Shown here: in pieces, positions 1 through 6,141 of the stretch
How the letters are laid out: every line of letters begins with the position of its first letter
How positions within the stretch are numbered: the first letter of the stretch is position 1
Source: an uncultured Veillonella sp.
GTDB taxonomy: Bacteria; Bacillota; Negativicutes; Veillonellales; Veillonellaceae
DNA length: 6,670 nt
Assembly: GCA_900550455.1 (NCBI GenBank)
Contig: URSE01000057.1
Location: forward strand, 1-6,670
Reading direction: 5' to 3'
Notes under the pieces: generated by a model
What the model was told of the DNA's origin: nothing
The model's input: the letters and a program-made list of their open reading frames with translations, nothing else
Databases searched by the model: none
Program-made: the position numbers and the translations under genes

Positions 1-87
1 AAATTGTGTAATTACATTGAATATAAAATAATGTTCGATACATCCAATATATTAGAATATATAATATATTTATTATTCGAAAATTAC
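1..87. other. AT-rich non-coding region upstream of the pur promoter
   Basis: No gene is visible here. By hand count only 14 of 87 bases are G or C. The stretch holds a perfect 7-bp inverted repeat with one central base (56-62 against 64-70), a self-complementary octamer AATATATT at 46-53, and two TTCGA motifs at 34-38 and 76-80, 42 bp apart. The part just upstream of the -35 element (about 63-83) lies where an UP element binds the RNA polymerase alpha subunit, and its A/T tracts suit that role. An operator is also possible, but no known site is matched convincingly. Confidence 0.5.
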
Positions 88-116
88 TTGACCTGATAAA
101 TAGCCCTTGCTACAAT
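88..116 (+). promoter_or_regulatory. Promoter of the pur operon, housekeeping sigma, extended -10
   Basis: The -35 element is TTGACC (88-93, five of six consensus bases). A spacer of exactly 17 bp leads to a -10 element TACAAT (111-116, five of six). TG at 108-109 followed by one base makes an extended -10. Transcription should start about seven bases downstream, most likely at the purines A121 or G123, giving a leader of about 135 nt before purE. It is the only well-formed promoter seen upstream of the gene cluster, so it probably drives all seven genes. AT-rich DNA upstream may strengthen it. Confidence 0.85.
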
Positions 117-142
117 TGACATGTCCCTTAATTCTTATTGTT

Positions 143-206
143 TGCAAGGAGTAGACGCATGGATTTTGTAGCCCACCTACATGATTGTACTGAATCTATT
201 CTTGCA
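143..206 (+). promoter_or_regulatory. Possible leader RNA helix that sequesters the leader-peptide ribosome binding site
   Basis: Bases 143-150 (TGCAAGGA) can pair with 199-206 (TTCTTGCA) in an 8-bp helix with one G-U pair. The 5' arm contains most of the Shine-Dalgarno AAGGAG (146-151) of the short leader frame, and the 3' arm lies in the last codons of that frame. Inside, two small hairpins are possible: 167-171/177-181 with a 5-base loop, and 183-186/193-196 with a 6-base loop. The closed domain lies just before the terminator, as a riboswitch aptamer would, but I recognise no known aptamer core. The inner helices are short and could arise by chance. Confidence 0.35.
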
Positions 207-215
207 CCTATTTAG
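159..215 (+). CDS. Putative 18-residue leader peptide of the pur operon
   Basis: An ATG at 159 is preceded by AAGGAG (146-151) at a 7-base spacing, as good as the sites of the structural genes. The frame encodes MDFVAHLHDCTESILAPI and ends with TAG at 213-215. The next base, 216, is the first base of the terminator stem, so a ribosome at the stop codon would cover the 5' arm of the hairpin. The peptide has no run of one amino acid, though it has two His codons at positions 6 and 8, so classical amino-acid attenuation is not obvious. A role through the act of translation, as in pyrBI, is more likely than a function of the peptide. Translation is inferred, not shown. The alternative is a chance frame in a structured leader. 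Confidence 0.5.
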   Translation: MDFVAHLHDCTESILAPI

Positions 216-242
216 AGCCTAGCTTTATGCTGGGCTTTTTTT
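216..242 (+). terminator. Rho-independent terminator in the leader (attenuator) upstream of purE
   Basis: An 8-bp stem, AGCCTAGC (216-223) against GCTGGGCT (229-236) with one G-U pair, closes a 5-base loop TTTAT. The stem runs directly into seven T residues (236-242). This is a textbook intrinsic terminator. It lies between the operon promoter and purE, so some transcripts should stop here and purine gene expression should depend on read-through. Bases 170-175 (AGCCCA), within the leader frame, are perfectly complementary to 231-236 (TGGGCT) in the 3' arm and could act as a weak antiterminator. The purE ribosome binding site starts four bases after the T tract. Confidence 0.85.
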
Positions 243-257
243 GTTAGGAGGTAGCTC

Positions 258-749
258 ATGAAAGTTGGCATTATCATGGGAAGTATATCTGATTTGGAAA
301 CGATGACGAAGGCTGCCCAAGTATTAGATGATTTCTCTATCCCTTATGAGATGGTTATCGCCTCGGCCCATCGAACACCGGGAGATGTTAAGGCCTATGT
401 GGAGCGTTTAACCGCAGAGGGGGCGATTGCTTTTATCGCAGGTGCTGGTGCAGCAGCTCATCTACCAGGTGTGGTGGCTTCCTATACCAGTCGTCCTGTT
501 ATCGGAGTTCCCCTCAATGCAACTGGCCTCAATGGTATGGATGCCCTTTTGGCCATAGTGCAAATGCCATCAGGAATGCCTGTGGCTACCATGGCCTTGG
601 ATGGGGCTAAGAATGCGGCCCTCTTAGCTGTACAGATGGCAGGTTTAGTGGACACTGCCTTGTATGAACGCTACCAGGCCTTCCGGGCTGATCAAGCGGC
701 TAAGGTAGAAGCGGATAACGCTCAGTTACAAGAACAATTACAAGCGTAA
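258..749 (+). CDS. purE: N5-carboxyaminoimidazole ribonucleotide mutase, PurE class I
   Basis: This cytoplasmic enzyme moves the carboxyl group of N5-CAIR to C4 to give CAIR in de novo IMP synthesis. The 163-residue length is typical. The class I motifs are clear: MGSISD at 7-12 (phosphate and ribose binding), SAHRTP at 36-41 with the active-site histidine H38, [10 protein letters not shown] at 62-71 with the second conserved histidine, and the [12 protein letters not shown] stretch near 101-112. The usual GAGGAAHLPG has Ala for the second Gly pair member, a mild change. The start is supported by AGGAGGT (246-252), five bases before ATG. It is the first structural gene after the attenuator; purC follows after 13 bases. 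Class I enzymes normally need PurK to supply N5-CAIR, but no purK is adjacent. Confidence 0.96.
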   Translation: MKVGIIMGSISDLETMTKAAQVLDDFSIPYEMVIASAHRTPGDVKAYVERLTAEGAIAFIAGAGAAAHLPGVVASYTSRPVIGVPLNATGLNGMDALLAIVQMPSGMPVATMALDGAKNAALLAVQMAGLVDTALYERYQAFRADQAAKVEADNAQLQEQLQA

Positions 750-762
750 GGAGGAAGTTAAG

Positions 763-1470
763 ATGGATCAAATGTTGTACGAAGGTAAAGCTAAACAAGT
801 TTTTAAGATGGCAAACCCAGACCTCTATCGCATTCATTACAAGGATGATGCGACTGCTTTCAATGGGGAAAAGAAGGGGACAATTCACGATAAGGGGGTC
901 TTGAATAATAAAATCACTAGTTTCTTCTTTACCATGCTTAATGAGGCTGGCATTCCAACCCACTTTGTGGAACGGATTGACGACCGTGACCAAATTGTTA
1001 AGGCCTTGGATATTGTGCCTCTAGAAGTTATTGTTCGCAATATCGCAGCGGGCTCTATGGCAAAGCGCTTTGGCCTTGAAGAAGGAACCCCTTTACAACA
1101 TCCTATCTTGGAATTTTGCTATAAGAATGATGACTTGGGAGATCCATTTGCCAATGAATCCCAAATTACAGTCTTGGGATGGGCTACACAAGACCAGTTA
1201 ACAGCTATCAAGGACATTACCATGAAGGTTAATGACATCCTTAAAGATTTCTTGGCTACCAAGAAGGTGAAACTAGTGGACTTTAAGTTAGAATTTGGCA
1301 GCCATAAGGGGCAAATACTCTTGGGCGATGAAATTTCCCCTGATACCTGTCGTTTCTGGGATGCGGATACCAATGAAAAGCTCGATAAGGACCGCTTCCG
1401 CCGTGACTTGGGGAATGTGGAAGAAGCCTATCATGAAATGCTTTTCCGCTTGACAGGGCAGCGAGACTAG
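763..1470 (+). CDS. purC: Phosphoribosylaminoimidazole-succinocarboxamide (SAICAR) synthase
   Basis: PurC joins aspartate to CAIR using ATP, giving SAICAR. The 235 residues match the usual bacterial single-domain length. The N-terminal [10 protein letters not shown] (5-14) is the glycine-rich nucleotide-binding strand region. Both family signatures are present: [15 protein letters not shown] at 84-98 and LVDFKLEFG at 171-179. They are followed by [13 protein letters not shown] at 188-200, which carries the conserved acidic and metal-binding residues. AAGGAGG (748-754), overlapping the purE stop, lies 8 bases before the ATG. Together with PurE it gives two consecutive pathway steps. The product SAICAR needs adenylosuccinate lyase (purB), which is not in this window. 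Confidence 0.97.
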   Translation: MDQMLYEGKAKQVFKMANPDLYRIHYKDDATAFNGEKKGTIHDKGVLNNKITSFFFTMLNEAGIPTHFVERIDDRDQIVKALDIVPLEVIVRNIAAGSMAKRFGLEEGTPLQHPILEFCYKNDDLGDPFANESQITVLGWATQDQLTAIKDITMKVNDILKDFLATKKVKLVDFKLEFGSHKGQILLGDEISPDTCRFWDADTNEKLDKDRFRRDLGNVEEAYHEMLFRLTGQRD

Positions 1471-1478
1471 GTGCAACT

Positions 1479-2897
1479 ATGCATTACGATCAAGTATTCG
1501 ACAAGTGGCATGAAGAATGTGGGGTATTTGGCATTTATGACCGGACCTTGGACATAGCTCGCTATGTCTACTGGGGGCTTTTTGCCCTACAGCACAGGGG
1601 ACAGGAGTCTGCTGGTTTAGCTGTTACGGATGGGACGCAAATTGAACTGACTAAGAATATGGGCCTTCTGACAGAAGCCATTCGGTCTCTGCCTCGGCTC
1701 CCTGGCCATATGGGGGTGGGCCATGTGCGCTATTCCACAACTGGTTCTAATAACCCACGTAACATCCAACCTTTGGTTGTCCAATTTAAGGATGAGCATA
1801 TAGCTGTTGCCCATAACGGCAATTTAACAAATGCTTTGGAAATTCGTAGAGATCTAGAAGAACAGGGATCCATCTTCCAAACAAGTATGGATTCGGAGGT
1901 AATCGTTAATCTCATCGCTCGCTCTCATGCGGCGACCATGGAAGAACGGATTGTGGAAGCTTGCAATCGAATCCAAGGGGCCTTTTCCCTAGTGATTAAC
2001 ACCAATGATTACCTCATCGGCCTTAGGGACCCTCACGGCTATCGCCCCCTTTGTTTAGGTAAGACGAATGCTGGCTATGTGTTGGCTTCGGAAACTTGTG
2101 CTCTCGATGCTATTAAGGCGGAATTTATTCGGGATATAGAAGCAGGAGAGATGGTCATCATAGATGACTCTGGTGTGCGATCTCGTATGTATGCACCGGC
2201 AGATGCTATTGATAAGAAGGTCTGTGTCTTTGAATATATCTACTTTGCTCGCTCTGATTCTAATATCGATGGTCAATCGGTCTATGAAAGCCGTTTGGCT
2301 ATGGGCCGTGAATTGGCTCGTGAAACTCAATATGATGCTGATCTTGTCATGGCCATTCCTGACTCTGGTACAACAGCTGCTTTGGGCTATGCTAGAGAAT
2401 CGGGCATTCCTTTTGCGGAAGGCCTGATTAAGAACCGTTACTCTGGTCGGACTTTCATCAAGCCTAACCAAGAAGAACGGGAGCTAGCGGTACGAATGAA
2501 GCTTAATCCCGTGGAAGAAGTGGTTAAAGGCAAGCGGATTGTTCTCATCGATGACTCTATCGTGCGGGGAACTACTTCTGGGCTCATTGTAAAGATGCTC
2601 AAGGAGGCAGGGGCTAAGGAAGTGTATATGTGCGTATCGTCCCCGGCTATCCTCTATCCTTGCCACTATGGTATCGATACATCAGTTCGTAAGGAATTGA
2701 TTGCAGCGACCAAGTCTATTGAGGAAATCCGTGCCTACATCAAGGCCGATAAGCTTCATTATTTAACACAAGAGGGGCTAGATCGAGCGATAGCTAATGT
2801 TGATGGCAAGCATATGTGCTTTGCCTGCTTTGATGGGGCTTATGCCGTAGCTGTTCCTCCAGAAGAGGAAGAAGGAGTAAAATATGTGCTCGAATAA
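1479..2897 (+). CDS. purF: Amidophosphoribosyltransferase, Bacillus type with propeptide and Fe-S cluster
   Basis: PurF makes 5-phosphoribosylamine from PRPP and glutamine, the committed step of the pathway. The N-terminal glutaminase (Ntn hydrolase) domain should be activated by removal of 13 residues to expose Cys14 (HEE-CGVFG). Glutamine-site motifs are GHVRYSTTG (81-89) and AHNGNLTN (111-118). The C-terminal transferase domain has the PRPP loop IVLIDDSIVRGTT (354-366). Cys249, Cys395, Cys447 and Cys450 (MCFAC) fit the four ligands of the 4Fe-4S cluster of the B. subtilis enzyme, which links stability to oxygen exposure. Residue 259 is Ser in YFARSDS, where Pro is usual. The site before the start is weak (AGGTG at 1469-1473, overlapping the purC stop), so translation may depend on coupling to purC. 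Its end overlaps purM by 14 bases. Confidence 0.97.
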   Translation: MHYDQVFDKWHEECGVFGIYDRTLDIARYVYWGLFALQHRGQESAGLAVTDGTQIELTKNMGLLTEAIRSLPRLPGHMGVGHVRYSTTGSNNPRNIQPLVVQFKDEHIAVAHNGNLTNALEIRRDLEEQGSIFQTSMDSEVIVNLIARSHAATMEERIVEACNRIQGAFSLVINTNDYLIGLRDPHGYRPLCLGKTNAGYVLASETCALDAIKAEFIRDIEAGEMVIIDDSGVRSRMYAPADAIDKKVCVFEYIYFARSDSNIDGQSVYESRLAMGRELARETQYDADLVMAIPDSGTTAALGYARESGIPFAEGLIKNRYSGRTFIKPNQEERELAVRMKLNPVEEVVKGKRIVLIDDSIVRGTTSGLIVKMLKEAGAKEVYMCVSSPAILYPCHYGIDTSVRKELIAATKSIEEIRAYIKADKLHYLTQEGLDRAIANVDGKHMCFACFDGAYAVAVPPEEEEGVKYVLE

Positions 2898-3948
2898 AGA
2901 AGGCCTTACCTATGCAGATGCTGGTGTCGATATTGATGCGGGTAACAAGGCCGTTAGCCTCATGAAGGCTGCTGTAAAAGCCACCTATACACCTGGTGTA
3001 GTCGGTGACCTAGGTGGTTTTGGAGGTCTTTATAGTTTAGCAGAACATACTATGGACCACCCTATGCTAGTATCTGGTACGGATGGGGTAGGGACTAAGC
3101 TTCGTCTGGCTATTGAGATGAATCAACATGATACGATTGGGCAAGACTGCGTGGCTATGTCTGTTAACGATATTTTGGTCCAAGGGGCCAAGCCTCTTTT
3201 CTTTTTAGACTATATTGCGGTAGGTAAGCTGGACCCAGAGCAAGTAGCTACCATCGTAGGCGGCGTTGCTAAGGCCTGCCAGGAATCAGGTTGTGCTCTT
3301 TTAGGCGGTGAAACCGCAGAAATGGCCGGTTTCTATGAAGTAGGAGACTATGACTTAGCCGGCTTTGCTGTGGGACTTGTGGACCGGTCTAAGCTCATCA
3401 CGGGGCAAGAGATTGCGGAGGGAGATATCATTTTGGGTCTCCCTTCTTCTGGCCTCCACTCCAACGGTTATTCTCTCGTTCGCAAGATTTGCTTTGACCG
3501 TCAGGTCTTAACCTTAGACCAAGTTATCCCAGAATTTGGTAAGACTTTAGGTGAGGAGCTATTAAGGCCAACTCGCCTCTATCCTAAGACCCTTATGCCG
3601 TTGATTGAGAAGGGGCTCTTGAAGGGCTTGGTTCATATTACAGGGGGCGGTTTTTACGAAAATATTCCGCGTATCTTGGGGGATCATTTGGCGGTTTCTA
3701 TCAATGTTGATGCTTGGTCACGACCAGCTATTTTTACTAAGCTTCAAGAATGGGGTCAAGTGGCATGGCCTGAAATGTACCGGACCTTTAATATGGGGAT
3801 AGGGATGGTTATGGTTGTTAATCCACTAGACCTTGAGGTCGTGAAGGCTGATTTGAATGAGCGTGGAGAAGTTTACTATCAAATTGGTCGTGTTGAAGCT
3901 CGCAAGGACCAAGCAGTCATCTTGAAAGGAGAGGTCTTCCATGCCTAA
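2884..3948 (+). CDS. purM: Phosphoribosylformylglycinamidine cyclo-ligase (AIR synthetase)
   Basis: PurM closes the imidazole ring: it converts FGAM and ATP to AIR. At 354 residues it has normal length. Family motifs in order are TYADAGVDIDAGN (9-21), GTDGVGTK (65-72), the GQDCVAMSVNDI stretch (86-97), GGETAEMAGFY (141-151), GLPSSGLHSNGYSLVRK (185-201), and ITGGGFYENIPR (252-263), with FNMGIGM near 302-308. They cover the ATP-binding N-terminal half and the PurM-type C-terminal half. The ATG lies within the last codons of purF, 14 bases overlapping, with AAGGAG (2872-2877) six bases upstream, so the two are probably translationally coupled. Its substrate comes from FGAM synthase, which is not encoded in this window. 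Confidence 0.97.
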   Translation: MCSNKEGLTYADAGVDIDAGNKAVSLMKAAVKATYTPGVVGDLGGFGGLYSLAEHTMDHPMLVSGTDGVGTKLRLAIEMNQHDTIGQDCVAMSVNDILVQGAKPLFFLDYIAVGKLDPEQVATIVGGVAKACQESGCALLGGETAEMAGFYEVGDYDLAGFAVGLVDRSKLITGQEIAEGDIILGLPSSGLHSNGYSLVRKICFDRQVLTLDQVIPEFGKTLGEELLRPTRLYPKTLMPLIEKGLLKGLVHITGGGFYENIPRILGDHLAVSINVDAWSRPAIFTKLQEWGQVAWPEMYRTFNMGIGMVMVVNPLDLEVVKADLNERGEVYYQIGRVEARKDQAVILKGEVFHA

Positions 3949-4552
3949 AAAGGTAGGGATTTTTGCTTCTGGTCGGGGTTCGAATGCAGAAGCTCTATAT
4001 CAGGCCATGCTAGATGGCACAATTGATGGAGATTTGAAGCTTATCCTAACGGATCATAAAGAAGCAGGAATCGTAGACAAGGCTCGAACTTGGGGTATAC
4101 CACTCCTTATAATCGAACGGGTTGACTACCCCTCTAAGGAGGCCTTTGAAGAGGCTCAGGTTCAAGCTTTGGCCCCTTATGATTTGGATGTTCTTGTTTT
4201 GGCGGGCTATATGCGCTTGTTAGGACAAACCTTAACTGATGCCTATGAGGGAAGGATTCTTAACATCCATCCAGCCCTTTTGCCTTCTTTCCCAGGACTC
4301 CATGCTCAAGGGCAGGCGGTAGCAGCAGGTGTTAAGGTGGCAGGTTGTACTGTTCACTTTGTAGATTTAGGTATGGACTCAGGTCCTATCATTATGCAGA
4401 ATACGGTTCCTGTCTATGCGTCTGATACAGAAGACAGCTTGGCGGCCCGCTTGTTACCGGTCGAACATAAGACCTATGTAGAGGCATTGGCCCTTTTTTG
4501 TAAGGACTCACTATCTGTCGTAGATGGGGTCGTCCATATTGCTAATGAATAA
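3941..4552 (+). CDS. purN: Phosphoribosylglycinamide formyltransferase, folate dependent
   Basis: PurN transfers a formyl group from 10-formyltetrahydrofolate to GAR, giving FGAR. The 203 residues are typical. The phosphate-binding loop is ASGRGSNAEAL (9-19), and the folate-binding part includes LVLAGYMRLLG (85-95). The catalytic triad fits the E. coli enzyme with a shift of two: Asn108 and His110 in NIHPALLPSFPG, and Asp146 in GMDSGPII. The start overlaps the purM stop by 8 bases and has AAAGGAG (3925-3931) nine bases upstream, so coupling is likely. Folate use separates it from PurT, an unrelated formate-dependent enzyme. The gene is followed by the longest gap of the operon, with no terminator seen in it. 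Confidence 0.97.
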   Translation: MPKKVGIFASGRGSNAEALYQAMLDGTIDGDLKLILTDHKEAGIVDKARTWGIPLLIIERVDYPSKEAFEEAQVQALAPYDLDVLVLAGYMRLLGQTLTDAYEGRILNIHPALLPSFPGLHAQGQAVAAGVKVAGCTVHFVDLGMDSGPIIMQNTVPVYASDTEDSLAARLLPVEHKTYVEALALFCKDSLSVVDGVVHIANE

Positions 4553-4585
4553 TGCAAACTTATAGGTTCTTGAAATATGAGATGT

Positions 4586-4592
4586 AGGAGGG
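4586..4592 (+). promoter_or_regulatory. Ribosome binding site that decides the purH start
   Basis: AGGAGGG (4586-4592) directly touches a first ATG at 4593, leaving no spacer, so that ATG could hardly be used. The second in-frame ATG at 4599 lies six bases after the site, which is a normal distance. Starting there also gives the family-like N-terminus MIKNALLSVSDK. The gap 4553-4592 holds no visible promoter or terminator. Confidence 0.8.
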
Positions 4593-4598
4593 ATGCAT

Positions 4599-6128
4599 AT
4601 GATAAAAAATGCCTTGTTGAGCGTATCGGATAAACGTGGAATTGTGGACTTTGCGAGAGGACTTGTTGACTTAGGTGTAACAATCTACTCCACAGGAGGA
4701 ACTCTTAAGGTTATTAAGGATGCAGGCATACCTGCCCATGCCGTAGAAGACTTAACTCATTTTCCAGAGATGATGGATGGCCGCGTAAAGACCCTACATC
4801 CTGTAATTCATGGTGGCATTTTAGCCCTTCGTAATAAGCCAGATCACCGCGCGGCTATGGAGGAACACGGCATTGAACCTATTGACCTGGTGGTAGTCAA
4901 TCTCTATCCTTTCCGGGAGACTATCGCGAAATCTGGTGTGACTTTAGATGAAGCTATTGAAAATATAGATATTGGTGGGCCGACTATGGTGAGGTCTGCT
5001 GCTAAAAATAATGCCTATGTAGGGGTGGTAGTTAACCCAGACCGCTACGGTCAAATTATAAAACAACTTAAACAAGACGGCTGTCTGACTGATACCTATC
5101 GATTGGCTTTGGCCCAAGAGGCCTTTGCCCATACAGCAGCCTATGATACGGCTATCGCTGACTACTTGGCTCCGAAAGTAGGACAGGCTCCTATGCCCCA
5201 TACCTTCCTAGCAGCCTATGAAAAGGTGACAGACCTCCGCTATGGGGAAAACCCTCATCAAACAGCGGCCTTTTATAAGGAAATTGGTCAAGCCTCTGGC
5301 TTGGGTGCTATGAAACAATTACACGGTAAAGAATTATCTTATAATAATATTGTGGATATGGAAGCAGCCTGGAATATGGTCTGGGAATTCCAAGAGCCGG
5401 CTGCTTGCATTATCAAGCATACTAATCCTTGTGGAGCAGCGCGAGCTACTAGCATTCACCAAGCCTATGTCAATGCCTACCAAGCGGATACGACATCTGC
5501 CTTTGGTGGCATCGTAGCGCTCAACCGACCTGTAGATGCGCAAACGGCTCAAGAAATGGCTAAGATTTTCCTAGAAGTTATCATGGCACCAGCCTTTAGC
5601 CAAGAGGCCTTGGATATCTTAGAAGCTAAGAAGAATATCCGCCTCATTCAATTGGAAAAAGCACAAGAGGACCAGCTAGTTCTCAAGAAGGTATCTGGTG
5701 GTCTCTTGGTACAAACAGAAGATACACTTGCAGAATCACCAGCTGCCTATGATGTAGTGACTGAGGTGAAGCCGACGGAAGACCAATGGAAGGCCTTAGA
5801 ATTCGCATGGAAGATGGTTAAGCATGTAAAATCCAATGCTATCCTAGTGTCTAACGCTACTTCCACATTAGGTGTTGGAGCTGGCCAAATGAACCGGGTA
5901 GGGGCAGCTAACATTGCCCTAGATCAAGCTGGTGATAAAGCTAAGGGTGCCGTTTTGGCATCTGATGCTTTCTTCCCTTTTGGCGACACGGTAGAAACGG
6001 CCGCTCAACATGGGATTGCAGCTATCATTCAACCGGGCGGATCCATTCGAGATCAAGAATCCATTGATGCGGCCAATAAAGCTGGTATAGCCATGGTATT
6101 CACAAAGATTCGTCACTTTAAACACTAA
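4599..6128 (+). CDS. purH: Bifunctional AICAR formyltransferase / IMP cyclohydrolase
   Basis: PurH performs the last two steps to IMP: it formylates AICAR with 10-formyltetrahydrofolate and then closes the ring. From the ATG at 4599 it has 509 residues, normal for the family. The N-terminal cyclohydrolase domain (about 1-145, MGS-like fold) shows STGGT (31-35), DGRVKTLHP (60-68) and IDIGGPTMVRSAAKN (123-137). The transferase domain shows RYGENPHQ (214-221), KHTNPCG (273-279) with the catalytic Lys-His pair, HVKSNAI (409-415), GAGQMNRV (427-434), SDAFFPFGD (455-463) and the usual C-terminus RHFKH. An alternative start two codons upstream (4593) is unlikely because it abuts the ribosome binding site. 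purD follows after 13 bases. Confidence 0.97.
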   Translation: MIKNALLSVSDKRGIVDFARGLVDLGVTIYSTGGTLKVIKDAGIPAHAVEDLTHFPEMMDGRVKTLHPVIHGGILALRNKPDHRAAMEEHGIEPIDLVVVNLYPFRETIAKSGVTLDEAIENIDIGGPTMVRSAAKNNAYVGVVVNPDRYGQIIKQLKQDGCLTDTYRLALAQEAFAHTAAYDTAIADYLAPKVGQAPMPHTFLAAYEKVTDLRYGENPHQTAAFYKEIGQASGLGAMKQLHGKELSYNNIVDMEAAWNMVWEFQEPAACIIKHTNPCGAARATSIHQAYVNAYQADTTSAFGGIVALNRPVDAQTAQEMAKIFLEVIMAPAFSQEALDILEAKKNIRLIQLEKAQEDQLVLKKVSGGLLVQTEDTLAESPAAYDVVTEVKPTEDQWKALEFAWKMVKHVKSNAILVSNATSTLGVGAGQMNRVGAANIALDQAGDKAKGAVLASDAFFPFGDTVETAAQHGIAAIIQPGGSIRDQESIDAANKAGIAMVFTKIRHFKH

Positions 6129-6141
6129 GGGGTAAAGAACT

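Noticed and set aside
60..65. Perfect TATAAT -10 hexamer
   Set aside because: The bases 16-18 bp upstream give no good -35 (best is GATACA at 37-42, three of six), and such hexamers are expected by chance in DNA this AT-rich.
31..96. Short frame of 21 codons starting at ATG 31
   Set aside because: It has no ribosome binding site, is very AT-rich, and ends inside the -35 element region of the promoter, so it would lie upstream of the transcription start.
116..121. Perfect -35 hexamer TTGACA
   Set aside because: No -10-like element lies 16-18 bp downstream; the nearest candidate TATTGT (136-141) is only 14 bp away. The hexamer overlaps the -10 of the well-formed promoter.
123..160. E. coli-type PurR operator around TTTGCAAGG
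   Set aside because: The 16-bp palindrome with central CG is absent; only a short TTTGCA resemblance is seen.
123..215. Purine (guanine/adenine), PRPP or other known riboswitch in the leader
   Set aside because: I see no purine-riboswitch core with its two 7-bp arms and conserved loops, and no ykkC-type core. The only possible inner helices are 4-5 bp. A novel aptamer cannot be excluded, but a known class is not supported.
2055..2471. 138-codon frame on the minus strand inside purF
   Set aside because: It is fully opposite a strongly conserved part of purF, has no recognisable protein features or ribosome binding site, and is best explained as a shadow frame. The same applies to the other minus-strand frames.
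2601..2607. Strong internal AAGGAGG in purF (a similar one is at 4136-4142 in purN)
   Set aside because: Both encode Lys-Glu-Ala in conserved genes and no start codon follows at a usable distance, so they are not internal translation starts.
4553..4592. Possible terminator or internal promoter in the purN-purH gap
   Set aside because: Only a weak five-pair hairpin without a T tract can be drawn, and no paired -35/-10 elements are present. The gap contains only the purH ribosome binding site.
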